In this document: positions 23,191-36,289 of the stretch, in pieces
Position numbering within the stretch: position 1 is the first letter of the stretch
Layout: each line of letters begins with the position of its first letter
NCBI RefSeq assembly: GCF_014851395.1
Contig: NW_024044348.1
Span: 30,399,874-30,463,873, forward strand
DNA: 64,000 nt
From: Micropterus salmoides
Taxonomy: Eukaryota; Chordata; Actinopteri; Centrarchiformes; Centrarchidae
Reading direction: 5' to 3'
The notes under the pieces: generated by a model
Seen by the model: the letters and a program-made list of their open reading frames with translations, nothing else
What the model was told of the DNA's origin: nothing
Databases searched by the model: none
Program-made: the position numbers and the translations under genes

Positions 23191-26039
23191 CTGGATGGGG
23201 GTTGGGGAGGATGCCTGTGTGATTGCTGGTGGATTGTTATTGCGTGTTTACCTTGTCCTTTTTTACCCTTGCTTATTTGTAGCTGTGCCTGTGTTTGTAG
23301 CTGTAAACTGTGGCATTGAACAAAAATTCAATTTGCTTTGTCATAACAAACTCTTCACTTCTGTGTGGGGAAGCCAGTCCAGTGCCAGTGAATACAACCC
23401 TCCATCTTCTTTGCTTATGAAAAGCTGGATTAATTACGTAATGTTCAGCTCACTGTGGCTAATAGCTGATAATGATGTGTGAGAGGTGTGTCAGACGGGA
23501 GAGCATACTAGACTGCCAAGTGCTGTTGGACCCAGGTCAGGCTGCGTTCATCTTACTAATGAGATGTCACACGGAGAAGATGGAACGACCAGAGTGACCA
23601 AGCGGTCATTGCAAACTAATTCCCCTCCAGCTTTGGATTGTACAAACAGCCCCAAATTCAGAGAGGAGCTAGCATGGCCTGCCAACTGACCACATCACTC
23701 TGAGGGTTCATTTTTCAGAGGGGTATTTGGCTGCGGGGAGACAGATAGGTCCGGTTTGGCCATTTGTAGTCCAGAGAAACTAACAGTGGGTCTGTGGTCC
23801 TTATTGGTCTACTGAATTCAGCCAATGATCCTGCCTCTCCTTTAGTCCTTAGCTCCACTCTGAGAAGATGAGTTGAGGTTAAATCAACGCTTGTCTCCTC
23901 CTTCTGAACATCTAAATCTACAGTGGAGAGTGAGATATGCTCCTCCCTTCATCCACCCCCTCAGGCTAGCCTCGCTTCTCTTAAGTTCTCTGTTGCATTG
24001 CCAGTGGGTCAGGTTGATCCCCCCGTCATTGAAACTCATTCGGGGGGCATTAAAGTGTAAACCAGATGAAAAAACAAAGGGCTTAGGCAAATCAGATGGC
24101 TCAAACAACAACAACAAACGCACACTCTGTAATCTGCTTAGGGAAATTAATGAGGGGGAGCCCCCTTGGCCAAGGTGGATAATGATCCTGGACCACGGGG
24201 ATGAGAGGCTGCAGTGGATCAGGCAGAAGGTGAGAACGGGAAGGAGGGATTAGAGACGGACTCCCACCAGAATCAAACAGGACTCTGCCAAAGGGATCCC
24301 TCCCCTCCAATGCCCAAACTTCAAAAACTCCAGCCTAAGCTGGAAGTAGGTGTCTGTAATCCCCTCTGTGGCTGTAGATCTATGCGGCCGACTCAGGCCC
24401 AGCTTTCATCCTGCAGCTTGTTCGGCATGCTCTCCCTCCATGTCCTGGGAACGTAAACTTTTGCACTGTGGCCCCCGTGCAGATCGCAGGGATCTGCTGG
24501 CTCATTACCTCTTCATTAGCGTGCTGCATCGTTGGCTGCCAAGAGGATCAGACCATGCGTGGAGTCTAGCTGCACAGACTGCTTGTGGGGGCCAGAGACC
24601 TGGACACGGCAGCCAGATGGACGTATGCATCCTACTGGAAACATGAGTTAGCAGCCTATAGATCTTTGCACTGTTGGAAGGTTTCATGTAGCCAGTGAAC
24701 TTTTCTTTGTGTAATACACATTTTTAAGGACCCATTCCTTATGAGTGTTACTTCTGAAGAAAAATATCCCGTGATTGCCATTATACCTGTGCATTGCTCC
24801 TGCATGGTTGTCCAATCTAATCATCTGAATGGAAAGAAAGGATATTTCTTATATTTATATATACACTCCTATTTATTAGATTCTCAGAATTAGTGTCAAA
24901 ACTGTCACTTACATCCTCTGGGTATGTTTTGAGATACCTTTGAAATGTGATGCCTGATGCCACTCGGAGTTGGATTTATCTTCCTCTGCTTTTCTTTCTT
25001 ACAATTCATAGAATGCGGGATGATTTAAAGGGAGGTGTGGAATTGAGAAAATAAGCAGGCTTTGTAGTGCTTAATGGGGCCCAAAGCTCACTGTTTAAGC
25101 CCTCCCCTGCATCCAAAGCAGCCACAGTCAGGAGCCAAGCTTCATGAAGCCAAGTCTCATCAACCACTCTGCCATCCTCTGGTGTGATAGTGGCAATACA
25201 CACATACACACACATATTACCAGCAAGCTATATTCAAAATTATTATAAGGGCATGGCAAAACTGATCGAACTGAATCGGGTCTGCAGTTTTGAATTGTTT
25301 GACAGCTGACTTGCAACGACTTGACCTGATTAACTTACCCCAATGTTCTATGATTCTAATCTGGTTAAATCAAACACTAAAAACATGTTTTAACTGACTT
25401 GACTAAAGGTGCTTGAATAGTTATTAGTATAAATCTTTGAGATTAAATAGCTTCAAGTTTATCCATAACCTGACCGTTCTCTGTTGTCGCCTTCCTCTTC
25501 CTTTGCTTCAGGTGTGATCCCTGCATCTAAATTATGCAGTTCCTTATCTGACAGTCATTTCCAAGGCCATGCATGCAGTGTGGCCCCATGCGGTTATGGC
25601 CAGGTGTAAAAGCTTGACCTCTCTGTAGGGCAGCGGAGTGACTTTCATTAGAGCACCCACTGGCTGCTTCCCACTGAGCTCTCTCATAGATTTAACACTG
25701 CGCCTGCATACAAGATGAGAGTGAGGGTTAACATAATCCAATAAGAATCATTAAGGGGAGATGTAAACAAGGACATTTATGAAAATTAAAATAACTCAAT
25801 ACAAATAAGCACCATTTTGATGCCTTATATTTGTCAGTGTTTAAAATAGAGGCAGGAAGGTCAGGTGTTTTGCAGACAACACAGCACAAACTGCAGTAGT
25901 TACTGTGTGGAAAATGCAAGCATCACCTTTGTAGCCTAGGTGGGTGACAGGGTCCACTGTGCAAATGTGACATTGAGGGTTTTCCGACTAAGTAAACATG
26001 TGTGCACACAACACACATTTGATACAAGCTGAAAGCACA
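23191..26039. other. Non-coding stretch, no gene seen
   Basis: Ordinary sequence. The part at 24000-24200 (with gggaaattaatgaggggg near 24142) has some enhancer-like texture but is weak. Open frames of up to 126 codons (23873-24253) overlap on both strands and match nothing. A pyrimidine tract ending cttcag is directly followed by gtgtga near 25510, a weak splice-like pair. Confidence 0.5.
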
Positions 26040-26340
26040 CATACACTTTTGCCTCTGGATTTCCCAGCATGTTCACTATTGCCTCCCGCCTGGCTAATTT
26101 CGTTGCGTTCTCTTTTATACGCGGTCACAGTTGTTTTTGATATTTTCATCTTTTAGCCAGAGGATATTTATCTGCGGGAGCATTGTGGCTGGAGAGCCTT
26201 TTTCAAATGTTAACAATTGCCGGGCCACAACATAAGTAGCTCGCTAATTAATGCATCCAACACGGTCCCGCAGTTGTGCTGGAGAAAGTCAAACGATCTA
26301 TGTGTGTCATTATATTGTAATTGCATGGTAATTCTACATC
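26040..26340. promoter_or_regulatory. Candidate cis-regulatory island
   Basis: A block of high complexity with TAATTAAT at 26245-26252 leading into GCAT, aacaattgcc near 26212 (SOX-like ACAAT core), tgtaattgcatgg near 26315, and several unusual CpGs (ttatacgcggtc near 26115). No frame or simple repeat accounts for it. Confidence 0.36.
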
Positions 26341-28599
26341 TAAGGCACACACACAGACACACCTTTTTTAAGCCCTTAAGGAAGATATATTCCACACAGC
26401 TCCTGGAAGTAGATTAAGGTTGAAAGATTGTTTCTCCATGGAGAATAAGGATTAACTAGTGTCAAAATATTCTCTTAGCTTCCTCAGAACTTCACGTGTT
26501 AAATTTGTTTTGGTTTATTGTTTGTTTTAGGATAAAATTTCACACGACTAGAGCATAAAAATGAGTGGATAATAAAGATGAGGATAAAAGGACGGGAAAG
26601 ATGCCACCTGGTCGCAATATTAAGCTAATGTGTAAACTTCAATCCATATTCATCCTATAATATTTTATTTTGTTTTGTTTTATTTGTTTTGGTTGATTGA
26701 TAAGTTGATTGAAATGGCAGGTGGAGCTACCAATCTGCCTAGATCCATTTGGTTGTCCAACACATGATAAAATTTCAGAGACAGATGCATGTTATTTCTT
26801 TACTCTGGCAAAAAAAGCATGCTGTATGTATGTAAGTGTGTGTTGGTACACATATGTGAGGAGCAGCGTTTGTCTATTTCAGCTTGAATAAACTAAACTG
26901 CTGTGCAGTGGGCTCACTGGTGGCACCTAATGCAGCGCTTCATGAAGACATATGGGCCTAAAGAGTACTTGATGTGGCTGCCACCACCTTGCTTGTCATC
27001 CACAATTTTGCCTGCTATAATCCCTGCTTTAATTTACTCCACTCCACAAGGCAAGCGGTTACTAACACTGTCCTCGGGGGTCCTTTCACTTATGTCACCA
27101 GTGACAAGGAATATGCAAAGGTACAATTTCTCACCAGGAAGGGTGACAGAGAGCAGTTCCGCCGGGAAGCACACCTCCCGTTTCTGAGCATCTTTTAATG
27201 TCACTCACAAGAGCACTTTCCAGTTGCAAACTATTCTTCAGAGACCCCTTTATTAACATGTTGATCCAAGGGGTCATTAGGTGAAGATTGTTTGGTGCAG
27301 AGGATGCGGCTATTGATTTGCTGAGAGATAGACTTTGCTGGAAAGTTTGTGACAGTGGAGAGAGACTACAGAGACTACTTCTTCAGACTCAATATAAACT
27401 GTTTTCAACCGCTTTATCCTTTTCTTGTGCCTTATTTTTCCCAGTCGTCTAATTTTCCCCTGGAATGCTGGGAGGGAGAGGAGCTGTTGACGGGCACAAG
27501 TAATTGCTATCAGTCTGTCATTAGGTTCTCTCTCTTGCTCCCTCTCTATTTCTTTTTCTCTCTCTCTCTACACAGTCCTGTGCTCGGCATTGCTTACAAA
27601 TAAGACACTTAGGAGACGAGTGGAATTTGCTCCCCAAAAGCTGTGATGTATTGGATTTTTTACGGTTAGAGCAGCTCCTCCAACTGCCTTTTCATTCTCT
27701 GTTGTCCTGAGAACCATTTTCTCTGTGTTTGCTATATTCTCTCTCTCTCTCTCTGCCCTCTCCTCTCAGCCTTTCAGGGTATCATTTGCAATTTAATGCT
27801 TACCTGGGGTGAGCCTTGACAATAGCTTCCACCATGAAATGGCCCAGGCCCTGCCTGCATGACTAATGAGGTTGATGTTGAGCTATTTAGGTCATTTTCC
27901 CTTTACAATATCTACTTAATGCAACTCCATGGGAGTGGATTGTTGGAACGGTTAAAGATTCTATTAAGTCTTTACAAAAGCCATTCCATTCTGCTGTCCA
28001 CCACATACTACCAAGGGCACTGCTCTACTTCACTTTTGCTTTGTGCAAGGCTGTCGCAACAAAGCATAGCAAGGAGGTGGAATGTTATTCTGGACGGTCA
28101 CCCTACTAATATCTCTCCAATGTTTGGCAGTGTGTTTTTTTGCAGGTGAGAAGGCAAACATCCAGTCAATCAACAGTTCCCTTTGTAACATATGAAATCT
28201 GGATTGAACTGGTAAATTCATATTAATCATTGCACAAAATGATCTGCCAAAACAGACGGCCAACACCAACTATTAATCAGAGCAGAACCCGTGACAGCCT
28301 TTGGAATCGGAAGGGAAGGAGTCGGAGGGGGGGCCTCTTTGAGAGAGTACTTGATATGAAAACTGTGTTGTTGTGCTTTGTACCAGCCTGTGGGAGTTTT
28401 TAAACAAGCCCATATGGTGGTAGCCACCAGCTTTGGAGAAGGCGGGTGGGTTGGGGGGTTAGCCAGGGCCAGGATTTCACACAGTCAGTATTGAGTGGGA
28501 TTGAGGAGGCGAGCTCTTAAGCTGTCTTTTCAGGCACAGCAAAAGCCCTCCATCTGGCCTTCCCTAAAACTCAGGGCGAGTTTACTCAGCTCCCTGTCG
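26341..28599. other. Non-coding stretch, no confirmed gene
   Basis: Includes a T-rich run with tgttttgttttatttg words (26660-26705), a short (CT)n at 27739-27754, and ordinary sequence. No coding frame of substance. A splice-like site at 28146 is listed separately. Confidence 0.5.
28103..28155 (+). other. Possible recursive (ratcheting) splice site
   Basis: A TACTAAT branch-point-like motif near 28104 is followed by a T-run (tgtttttttgcag) ending at 28145. This is directly followed by a donor, GTGAGA, from 28146. An acceptor fused to a donor with no exon is the signature of recursive splicing, known in very long introns of flies and vertebrates. A competing cag at 28128-28130 and the unknown gene context keep confidence low. 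Confidence 0.15.
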
Positions 28600-28830
28600 G
28601 CTGATTGGGCCTCCTGAAGCAGAAGTAACAGCATCAATAGTGTAAACCCTTGCCACTTGAGAGTATTACATTTCTTTTCATGCTTGACTTAATCAAAAGT
28701 GGGGAAGTGAAATTTACACCTTTTTGATGTTCTTTTTTCCCCGCTCACTAAGAGGGGTGATCTTAACCCATTTGATCTTCACAAGCGCCCACTAAATGGC
28801 CAAATATGCCAAGCAGACGGAAGCAGACGG
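28600..28830. promoter_or_regulatory. Candidate cis-regulatory island
   Basis: Non-repetitive block with cttgacttaatcaaaag near 28684, tgaaatttacacc near 28708, and ggtgatcttaaccc/ttgatcttcac near 28756-28780. The words are dense and evenly spaced, as in conserved non-coding elements, but no single motif is diagnostic. Confidence 0.28.
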
Positions 28831-29981
28831 TTGGCAGTTGCCAGTTTGCGCAGGGTCACTGTTGGAGCACTCCATGTGGCGGGGCAGGCAACCTCACAGA
28901 AGGCACCAGTCTTCACAGAGTCCAGCCAAGCTTCTGTCTGGAGGCCCACTGTCCCTCGCTCACTGTCCGCACCCAGCCAAAAATCAATCCACCCTCATGC
29001 TGATTCTCTCTGCTCTGCCTGAGCCAGTGTGAGACTTGTGTCGATTGAGCAGCATCAATTGAACACTGCAACTGGGGCTTTATAACAAAACGGATAGACA
29101 AAAAGCACCAGCCAAGTGTCAGCGCTATGATGTGTATATTTGATGGCATTAGCACGGCTTTGCAGAGTCACTATCTAGTTTGCATGCAACTGCACATCAC
29201 ATCGTGTACACACTGACAGATTGAGCTGTCGGTTAGTAGTTTGAACTATCTGAAAATTGCGAGGATCCTGCTTTTTATCACTGTTATTTAAACAAATGAC
29301 AATCTGATAGCACAGATTGGGTTAAGTCAGCAAAGGGCAGACTGGCTTTGTTTGGGGAATACATGTTTTGACTATAGTAAACTCACTAATCCAAGCTGTT
29401 GACTGGTGCTGGAGCAGAGGGAGCTGACCTGGGGATGTGTGAAGATTCGCCTCAACAGGAATCTGGAGAGAGCAGTTGCTGGAGAGCAGCTAGCCAGTGA
29501 CAGTTGCTCCAAGAGCCTGGCTTTAATGAGTGTGTGATGTCTGGAGTCTTTAACTCATGTTAAGCCCAAGCTAAGGCCAGGATCTGACTGATGGAGCCCT
29601 AGGCCTGAGTACTGTGGAGCTGTGTTTGCACCTCTTAATGAAGCTGGGGTCCGACGACATTGCCTGGCCCTCCGCCTGCCCTTCCTCTCTCCCCAGGACC
29701 AGCCCTGTGCCAGCCAAGACTGCAGCAGAGACCCACTCCATTAGTTCCTGTTTATTTCCCAGGCTTCCAAACCCTACACCCTTAGTCATCGTGTGCAGCA
29801 ATTCCCCCCTCCCCTTAAACTGTTGTTGGTTATTCATTTTGGTCCAATTTTCTCACTCACTGTTGTAGGCAAGACATGGAAAAAAACTGAGATAATTAAA
29901 TGCTTGTGCCCTGTGGAAAACAATGTTTTCCCCCTCTTTGTGTTGAATATAAATTACCATTACAGTGCCTGGATTGCAAAA

Positions 29982-29982
<1 letters not shown>
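28831..29982. other. Non-coding stretch, no gene seen
   Basis: GC-moderate sequence with four overlapping open frames around 28796-29155, the usual sign of stop-poor non-coding DNA. Nothing else is visible. Confidence 0.55.

Positions 29983-30037
<55 letters not shown>
29983..30037. repeat. (TG)n microsatellite
   Basis: An uninterrupted 55-bp TG tract, the longest dinucleotide run in the window, followed by a short degenerate tail (ctctgtgggtgtgtgtgg). Confidence 0.98.
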
Positions 30038-30038
<1 letters not shown>

Positions 30039-30929
30039 TCTGTGGGTGTGTGTGGAAGGAGTTTACTTGGTGTCAGCATGAAAAGAAGGGGCCCCCATCC
30101 AGGCAGCCAAAATCCTGCCGAGGAACTTGTCTGGGATCGTGATGTTCCGACAGCTCCACTGTGACAAGATACATAGTTTCCATTCAGCGACAAGCTTCTT
30201 ATTGGTTACTATAGTTTCACTAATGCCCAATTGAAGGCGATGCCTAATCTCGACAGAATGAGTTAAAAGGTGCCGATGTCCAGAGCCACAAAACCACATG
30301 TTGAGAGTCAAGGGACCAAGGCCCCACAAAGCACAGCTCCTCTAGCTTTGATGTGGTCCTATCAGGGGCAGGAGATTGAAGAGAGTGGGGGAAGAATACA
30401 CAGAGGCCCCCCCAGCATACAGACCCCTCGAAGAACTTGCTGACAATGGCAACTGCTGAAGAGCGGGTCAGGGCCTCACAAAAGATGGGGCATCTCAGGA
30501 AGAGACACAGCACCGCTTCCTCCTCTTCTTCTACCTCCACCATCACCACTTTCATCATCATTGCTGTCATTTTTATTGCCACCATCACCATTTCTCTCAT
30601 TCGTTTAATCATTAACACCATCCTCATGATCATAATTGCCTCACCCTTTGCTTTGCTTATTACAAAACATTATTGCATCATGTCTTTTTCTCTCTCTACC
30701 CTGCCTGCTATATCACACACTTGTCTGTAACCTTTGTGTCAGTGCTGTGATGGAGCAGGGAAAAGGAGGAAAATAAACAAGGAGGAGAGAAACACAGGAT
30801 GAGGAGTGAGGAGCCACTGCTGAGGGGTGCTATGTTTAAGGCTCTCACATCTCAAGTACTATGCTGGAGTAGCCTGTGGAGGGCAGGGTGTGTGTGTGTG
30901 TTGGGGGCTGTTCTCTGTTTCAATAGACT
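30038..30929. other. Non-coding stretch with a low-complexity patch
   Basis: Mixed sequence. At about 30515-30600 there is a run of tcc, cca and tca triplets; it produces a glutamate/methionine-rich frame on the minus strand and a serine/threonine-rich one on the plus strand, neither believable. A short GT tract lies near 30889-30902. Confidence 0.55.
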
Positions 30930-31230
30930 GCCGCTCAATGGCTCTGAGGAGTAATTGAAAAGCTAATATTGTTCAGCATATCCCAGGGATTACGTCTTAT
31001 TGTAGTAATAAGTATGCAATACTGCAATGTTTATTTTTGGTCAGGCTTTGTTGCCGCCACTAATTGGTGCTGAGTGTGAAAATGTGGAGTGCGCATTACC
31101 GTGGCTGAGTCATGATGGCACAAACAGGTCCACAGTAATCACTTGCACTGTGTTATCTTTGGAAAGTATCTTGGCTGAAAATCTGACCAGCAGTCAAAGA
31201 CGCGATTGATGGGCATCATTTTAGAAATGT
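30930..31230. promoter_or_regulatory. Weak candidate cis-regulatory island
   Basis: Contains gtaattgaaaagctaatattg near 30951, gtatgcaatactgcaatg near 31011, ccactaattggtgc near 31056, and a TGAGTCATG (AP-1-like TGAGTCA) near 31107. No repeats or frames. It may be one unit with the next island. Confidence 0.28.
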
Positions 31231-31419
31231 GATGAAAATGAATCTGCGAATATGTTTCAAATGTGTGCTTGTGTTAGTGATGCTGTAAAATGAGCAGGGT
31301 TGACTGGCAAAGCATCTGCTTGTGATGTTTATCTCACAAACACTGTTTGCCAGCTGTTTGCAAGCCCATTCATTTATTAGACAGACATTAACAGTAGTGT
31401 TAAAAAAAATTTTCACTCA

Positions 31420-31720
31420 TCATTGCTCTGTCGTCGACCATTGCCATATCTTCCCTCATTGTGCAGTTTATGGCAGATTTTAAATCAATTAAGTATGTAA
31501 TTTGTAACAACTGCTGAGACTGGTTCGGCCTAAACAATGGCAATGGGATAACTGCCCTTTAGTGAAGCATCAATGGGCTTACAATGTGCTGAATTAGCTG
31601 GCATATTAATGACCAGCCGCAATACCCCTCCATTCTCTTCACCCAAATCTGCTTATGCAAATGGCCCATGAATCCAGTTCAAAGGAGTCTCTTTTAAGTG
31701 AGGCCTATACCCATCCACAC
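31420..31720. promoter_or_regulatory. Candidate cis-regulatory island with SOX and POU motifs
   Basis: Contains AACAATGG (SOX-type) at 31533-31540 and a perfect octamer ATGCAAAT (POU-type) at 31655-31662, with gcatattaatgacc near 31601 between them. SOX and POU sites 115 bp apart are compatible with a neural or progenitor enhancer, though spacing is far from the fused SOX-OCT element. The block is free of simple sequence. Confidence 0.4.
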
Positions 31721-32279
31721 TGGGGGCTGTGAGAGAAAGTGACATGAGAAAAGTTAGGGACACTTGTCTTTCTTTTTTTTTTCGGTCTTCTCACAGCCAG
31801 AACATGATCCAGTTAGCATGCACCTCTGCTGGTTACTAGCATGGTAGGGGTTGTCGAGTCCATAGGATCGCTCCACGCTGAGGGGGCAGGGAGCGAGTTA
31901 ATCCAGCCAATTGTGACTGTGTGTTTAAAATGTGGTGTTCAGCAGGGGGGAAAGCAGGACCCTTCCAAGTTCATGCCCCTGTGTGAAAGAGAGGAGAGAG
32001 GCTGTGGGGTTCGAAGTTGAAGGAATAGAATAATCCCCTTCACATTTGTTAAAGGGCGACTGGTCTTTTGTGCTGGCCAAGACAAATTTAAAAGCCGATG
32101 TCATAATGGTTCAATTGGAATGATATCTTTGAACACAATAGATGTGGCTTCTTTCCACGAACAACTTAAAGCCCCATTGTTCCTATTATTGGATGAGATG
32201 TTTGGATACATGCGTACACTCTGAATGAGAATAAGTTGTTGTAATACAACCCGTTATAAAATATTGAGCGTGATTACAC
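31721..32279. other. Non-coding stretch, no gene seen
   Basis: Ordinary mixed sequence with a T-run at about 31775-31782. No gene, motif cluster or recognised repeat. Confidence 0.55.
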
Positions 32280-32420
32280 ATGTTGTGGTCTCATGAATGA
32301 TACAGACGCAGTGAGAAAGAAAGGGGGGATATCTCTTGATGGCGAATGTGATTTCATTCCCCATGCAACAACATGTTTGCCAACATGTAATTAATTAACT
32401 TAGGACTATTTATTCTTTCT
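32280..32420. promoter_or_regulatory. Candidate cis-regulatory island
   Basis: Contains TAATTAATTAA at 32388-32398, preceded by repeated acatgt words (aacaacatg, caacatgt), in a patch without simple repeats. Homeodomain-type sites of this length often serve dimer binding. Evidence is motif-level only. Confidence 0.3.
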
Positions 32421-35400
32421 TTGGCAGACCCTGAAATGTTAAAAACACCAAATTACTTGGGTGTATATACGAAGACAGAATGTTGCACTCAATGTGTCTT
32501 ATGACAAAAACATGCCAACAACATTTTTTAAAAACAATTTCCCTTCTTGACCTCTGTTATAACTCTTTCAGGTGATATATCTTTGAACATGTTTGGTTTT
32601 CATGTTTGTTTTCTTTGGAGCTTTGACTGACTTTGTTCCTGACATTAGTGATGATGTATATGTTGGATATCGGAGTGGAAATTCTTGCTGTAGTTAAAAG
32701 GCCTCTTGTTCTCACATTTCCATTTTGGGTGAAAGTACAAACCCCATAGTAAGCACTTTAAAATCCCAAATAAATAAGACATTTATCTCCGCTATCAGCC
32801 CTCCTGTTGGAACAGCCTTTCTTTACAATGCCTGACATCATGTGTTTGCCTGCATTTCCCAACAACTGTTGCCTGTGTATCTAGAGGCTTAATGTTAAGT
32901 TTATCCATGAAGTGCACATTCAACACACTGTCAACTCTCACAGGCAGTTGCCAATTAAACACAAAGCCTTAATTTATAAATCTAACTCTCTAAGTACACG
33001 TAATGCCCAATTGAGTGGTATTATTTATTATTGCAGGATTCTTCATGCGCGTGCTGGGAACAGTCCAAGTTCTGGGAGGCTGTATGCCAGAGACAGAATC
33101 AGTGAGAACGCTGACGTCCTCATGCTCGCTGCTGGATAGGGAGGTCATTTCACCAAATGTGAAGCCAACTGGAGGCTAAATAGTATGTGCAGATCTTTAT
33201 TTTAAAGTACCTCATTCTTGCAGGTACAAAAAAGCATGTATGTGTAAATTATAGTTTAGTCAGTTGACTTTAAAATAGCATACACATTTTCTTTCTTTCT
33301 TTCTTTAGTCAGTTAGTCATTCATTATATTGATATTTTGTCCATGGCTACTCAGGAACAGGTCTGAAATAAATAGTAGCAACTACTAAAAAATGGTAGAC
33401 TAATAGGTCTTAAGCATATGCTTCAGACAGTATAAAAAAGTAAAAGCAAAACAACTCCCCTCTAACTTCTGACCCACACCTCCTCCTCCCCATCCATCTT
33501 GGCACTGGGGGTGTTGGATGCCGGCCTCTCAGTGAATTTTCCCTCCTTAAAGAAGCTCATAATGGCTGTGTGAAGTCCCTAAGAGGGAGGGTTCCACTAG
33601 GTGACAGATTCTTCCTGTCCGTGAAATTCCCCCTGCGATAATTTGTCTTTGTGCTGATGGGCCCGTAGCTCCACGCGACATGGGTTATGGCAGCGAGGGC
33701 GGGACCGTCCTCATCACCTGCCATCTCCGTGGCCCTCTTGACACCCCACACACATAAACCCCCACCCACACCAACACACACTCCATTCTCCTGTCCTCCC
33801 TATCCCACCCCCCACCCCCCACTTTCATCTCTCCAGCAGGAGCTGTCTCCTTACTGGCAGAGCAACCAAATAATGGAGCTTGTCACAGGCCTTGTTCTTT
33901 GTGTTTTTCAGGGCCCAAGAAAAATGCAAACACTCCATTGTAGTCATTAGTTTTCCCATCCTTTCTGCTGGGGCTTGTGGGTGGGGGCTTTGACCTGGTT
34001 CAAAAGGGACTCACGGAGGAATTGGGCTTTTTAGAGAAAGTGAATTCTTGATGTCACATGCTTGGTGTGTGTGCATTATCCATTGTGAGTGTGATTTCTT
34101 TGTATGTAGCTATAGGGAATATGTTTGGCAGCGCATGGTTCTGTGTTAGATATACACTACCAAAATAATCTTTTTGTTAGTCTGTACATAACTCATTATT
34201 TGTAGTGCTATTAGCTCATGAAGTGTCAGGAAATGTCATGTTGGTTTGGCTTGACATGGAGCGATGGGACCAAGTTGGACCCAGCAGAGGTGTGGGTCAG
34301 GTGGGGGGTGTTTGAACCAAGCTCCAGGGGTCCCAGGGGGATTTAGGGGCAGCTGAAAGACAGAGAATGTCTGCTATGGTCATCATACAGCTTTATAAAG
34401 CTGAAAAACTGCCTGAAACTGGTGAAAATTGTTTTCATCACTGCATTATTTTACCACCAAATATTGACTTCTCTTTGTGTAGATGTTACTAACAGAACAC
34501 AGTGGCAGCACATTTATTCATACATTTATGAAAACAAGACTTTTCATTTTAAGTGTCTCTTGAGAAGCTAAAATTAGCATGGAGTGACTGTTTCCAAATC
34601 AGATTTTACATCATGAATGTTTGTCATTGTACAGCTCTGATCAAAGACTTTACTGACAAATGCACTTAGATATTAACCTCTGTATTCAAATCCATCATCC
34701 CACTTAGTCCATTCAGTGTCTGATGTAACATGGAAAGCCTTGAAAAGGCTTAACAGGTCTAAACAGGAACCAGACACAGTGCTTGCTATTCTCTGCCAGT
34801 GCTGTTATGATATTGTGTGGATGCTTGTAGAAACAAACCATTTGGGCCTGATTGAGAAGCTCATCAATAGGCAAGGGTAGACAAAGAGGAAGCCCATGTT
34901 TGCTGCCTTTGTACTCAATTTAAAATTCAGCTCTTATCTGGAATGTACCAGCTGTCCACTGTACACAAAAAACTGCTGCCTTTCCCAAACCTGATCCTGG
35001 CATTTGCGCTGAGTGAAGAGGGACTGGCGAAGTGCAGGCCCCAGGCCCCTGGGGTATGACTGGGGGCCCCTGGGAAGAAACTGATGGACAGGAGTGGAGG
35101 GGAGTATAGCAACAGGCTGGCACTCACACTGGGCCTTGTATGGGTCTGAAAAGAAGCTAGGCGTTTGATTCAGTGTGTGCTAGTGTTTGCATATGCAGGT
35201 GTGTGTGCGGGCGCCTGCATGCACTAGCCTCTAAATGTGTCGGATATCTGAGTGGGGTATCCAGACATTCAAGGAAGTACTTGTAAAGAAGCATGTGTAA
35301 ATATAGCCATGAAATAACAGTGTCATATTTACACACAACACATGTACACACATCTACACTGCTCGACAATCAGACTCTTAAACCGAAGCAAGAGTCCCTT

Positions 35401-35839
35401 ACAGCCTGATAACCTAAAGAGCGTGATAGATGATGGCAGGCACTTTGAAGTAAAGCTTATCTAAATATGGCATAAGGAACTGCCCTTTAACATACAAGCT
35501 CCCCATTCAGCAACACAGTCAATAACACATACCTGAACTTCCATCTGGGATTAATGCTTGTCAATATGAGCTCTGGAAACACGGCCATCGCAAATTGCTG
35601 CACTGTAATTGTGAACACGTTTAACTTCATCTAATATGAAAGGGCATTCGTGTGTATATGTGTAGATGTGTTGCCATTGTTTGTAGCTCATTTTCCTGGA
35701 AGCAGAGCCACTTTGGCTCATGGCTCTATAGATGTGTATTTGTTCACAGTTCATTTGATGTTGTTATCTTACATTAGCCACAGTATTCCTCCTCATCTGT
35801 ACCTAGTGCTCTGCAGAGCCCTCAGGTTATAGGCCCTCG
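32421..35839. other. Non-coding stretch, no gene seen
   Basis: Ordinary AT-rich DNA. A (CTTT)n run lies at 33287-33306, a 12-bp palindrome AAGCATATGCTT at 33412-33423, and a C-rich stretch at 33720-33820 whose end (ccc-tat-ccc-a-cccccc-a-cccccc, 33798-33820) gives the minus strand G-quadruplex potential. A cattcttgcag directly followed by gtacaa at 33234 is a weak splice-like pair. No convincing open frame. Confidence 0.5.
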
Positions 35840-36070
35840 TTTCACCCATCTTACTAAACGACTTAACCAAACTAATGAATTACCCAATTAATCAGAGCAG
35901 GACCCTCTCTCTGCCCTTAAGTGCTCGTTTATAGAAGGAGACCGCCCCTTTGACCTCTATCCCTCTAGGGCTGCTTCAACCAGCTTCACTGCGTAACATT
36001 AAATAAATATCATTTCAAGGCCACATTAATTCCTCACATACCCATCCTTAAGTAATTAGTCACACTTACT
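35840..36070. promoter_or_regulatory. Candidate cis-regulatory island
   Basis: Contains CAATTAATCA at 35885-35894, actaatgaattac just before it, and ttaagtaattagtcac near 36050. Texture is non-repetitive and homeodomain-motif rich. No coding frame. Confidence 0.33.
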
Positions 36071-36289
36071 GTATGAATTCTAGGTTGTCAATACATGTGT
36101 GTCCCAGCTGCATGTATGTATATGTGTGTGTGCATGCCCGCACAAAGTAGGCCCATGTTGGTGTGCCTCTGTATGTGTGTTTAATCCATTTAAACCAAGT
36201 CCAATTCAGCCACTTCCTCTCTCCGTCAACCTTATCTGTAGCTGCTGGGGACAAAAATCATTTGCGGTAGAGTAAAATGACTGAAAATA
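36071..36289. other. Non-coding spacer with GT-rich run
   Basis: A loose GT/AT-rich run (about 36100-36180) and ordinary sequence separate two candidate islands. Confidence 0.5.

Noticed and set aside
30244..30633. Methionine/glutamate-rich open frame of 129 codons
   Set aside because: Its first half is a low-complexity triplet run read on the minus strand.
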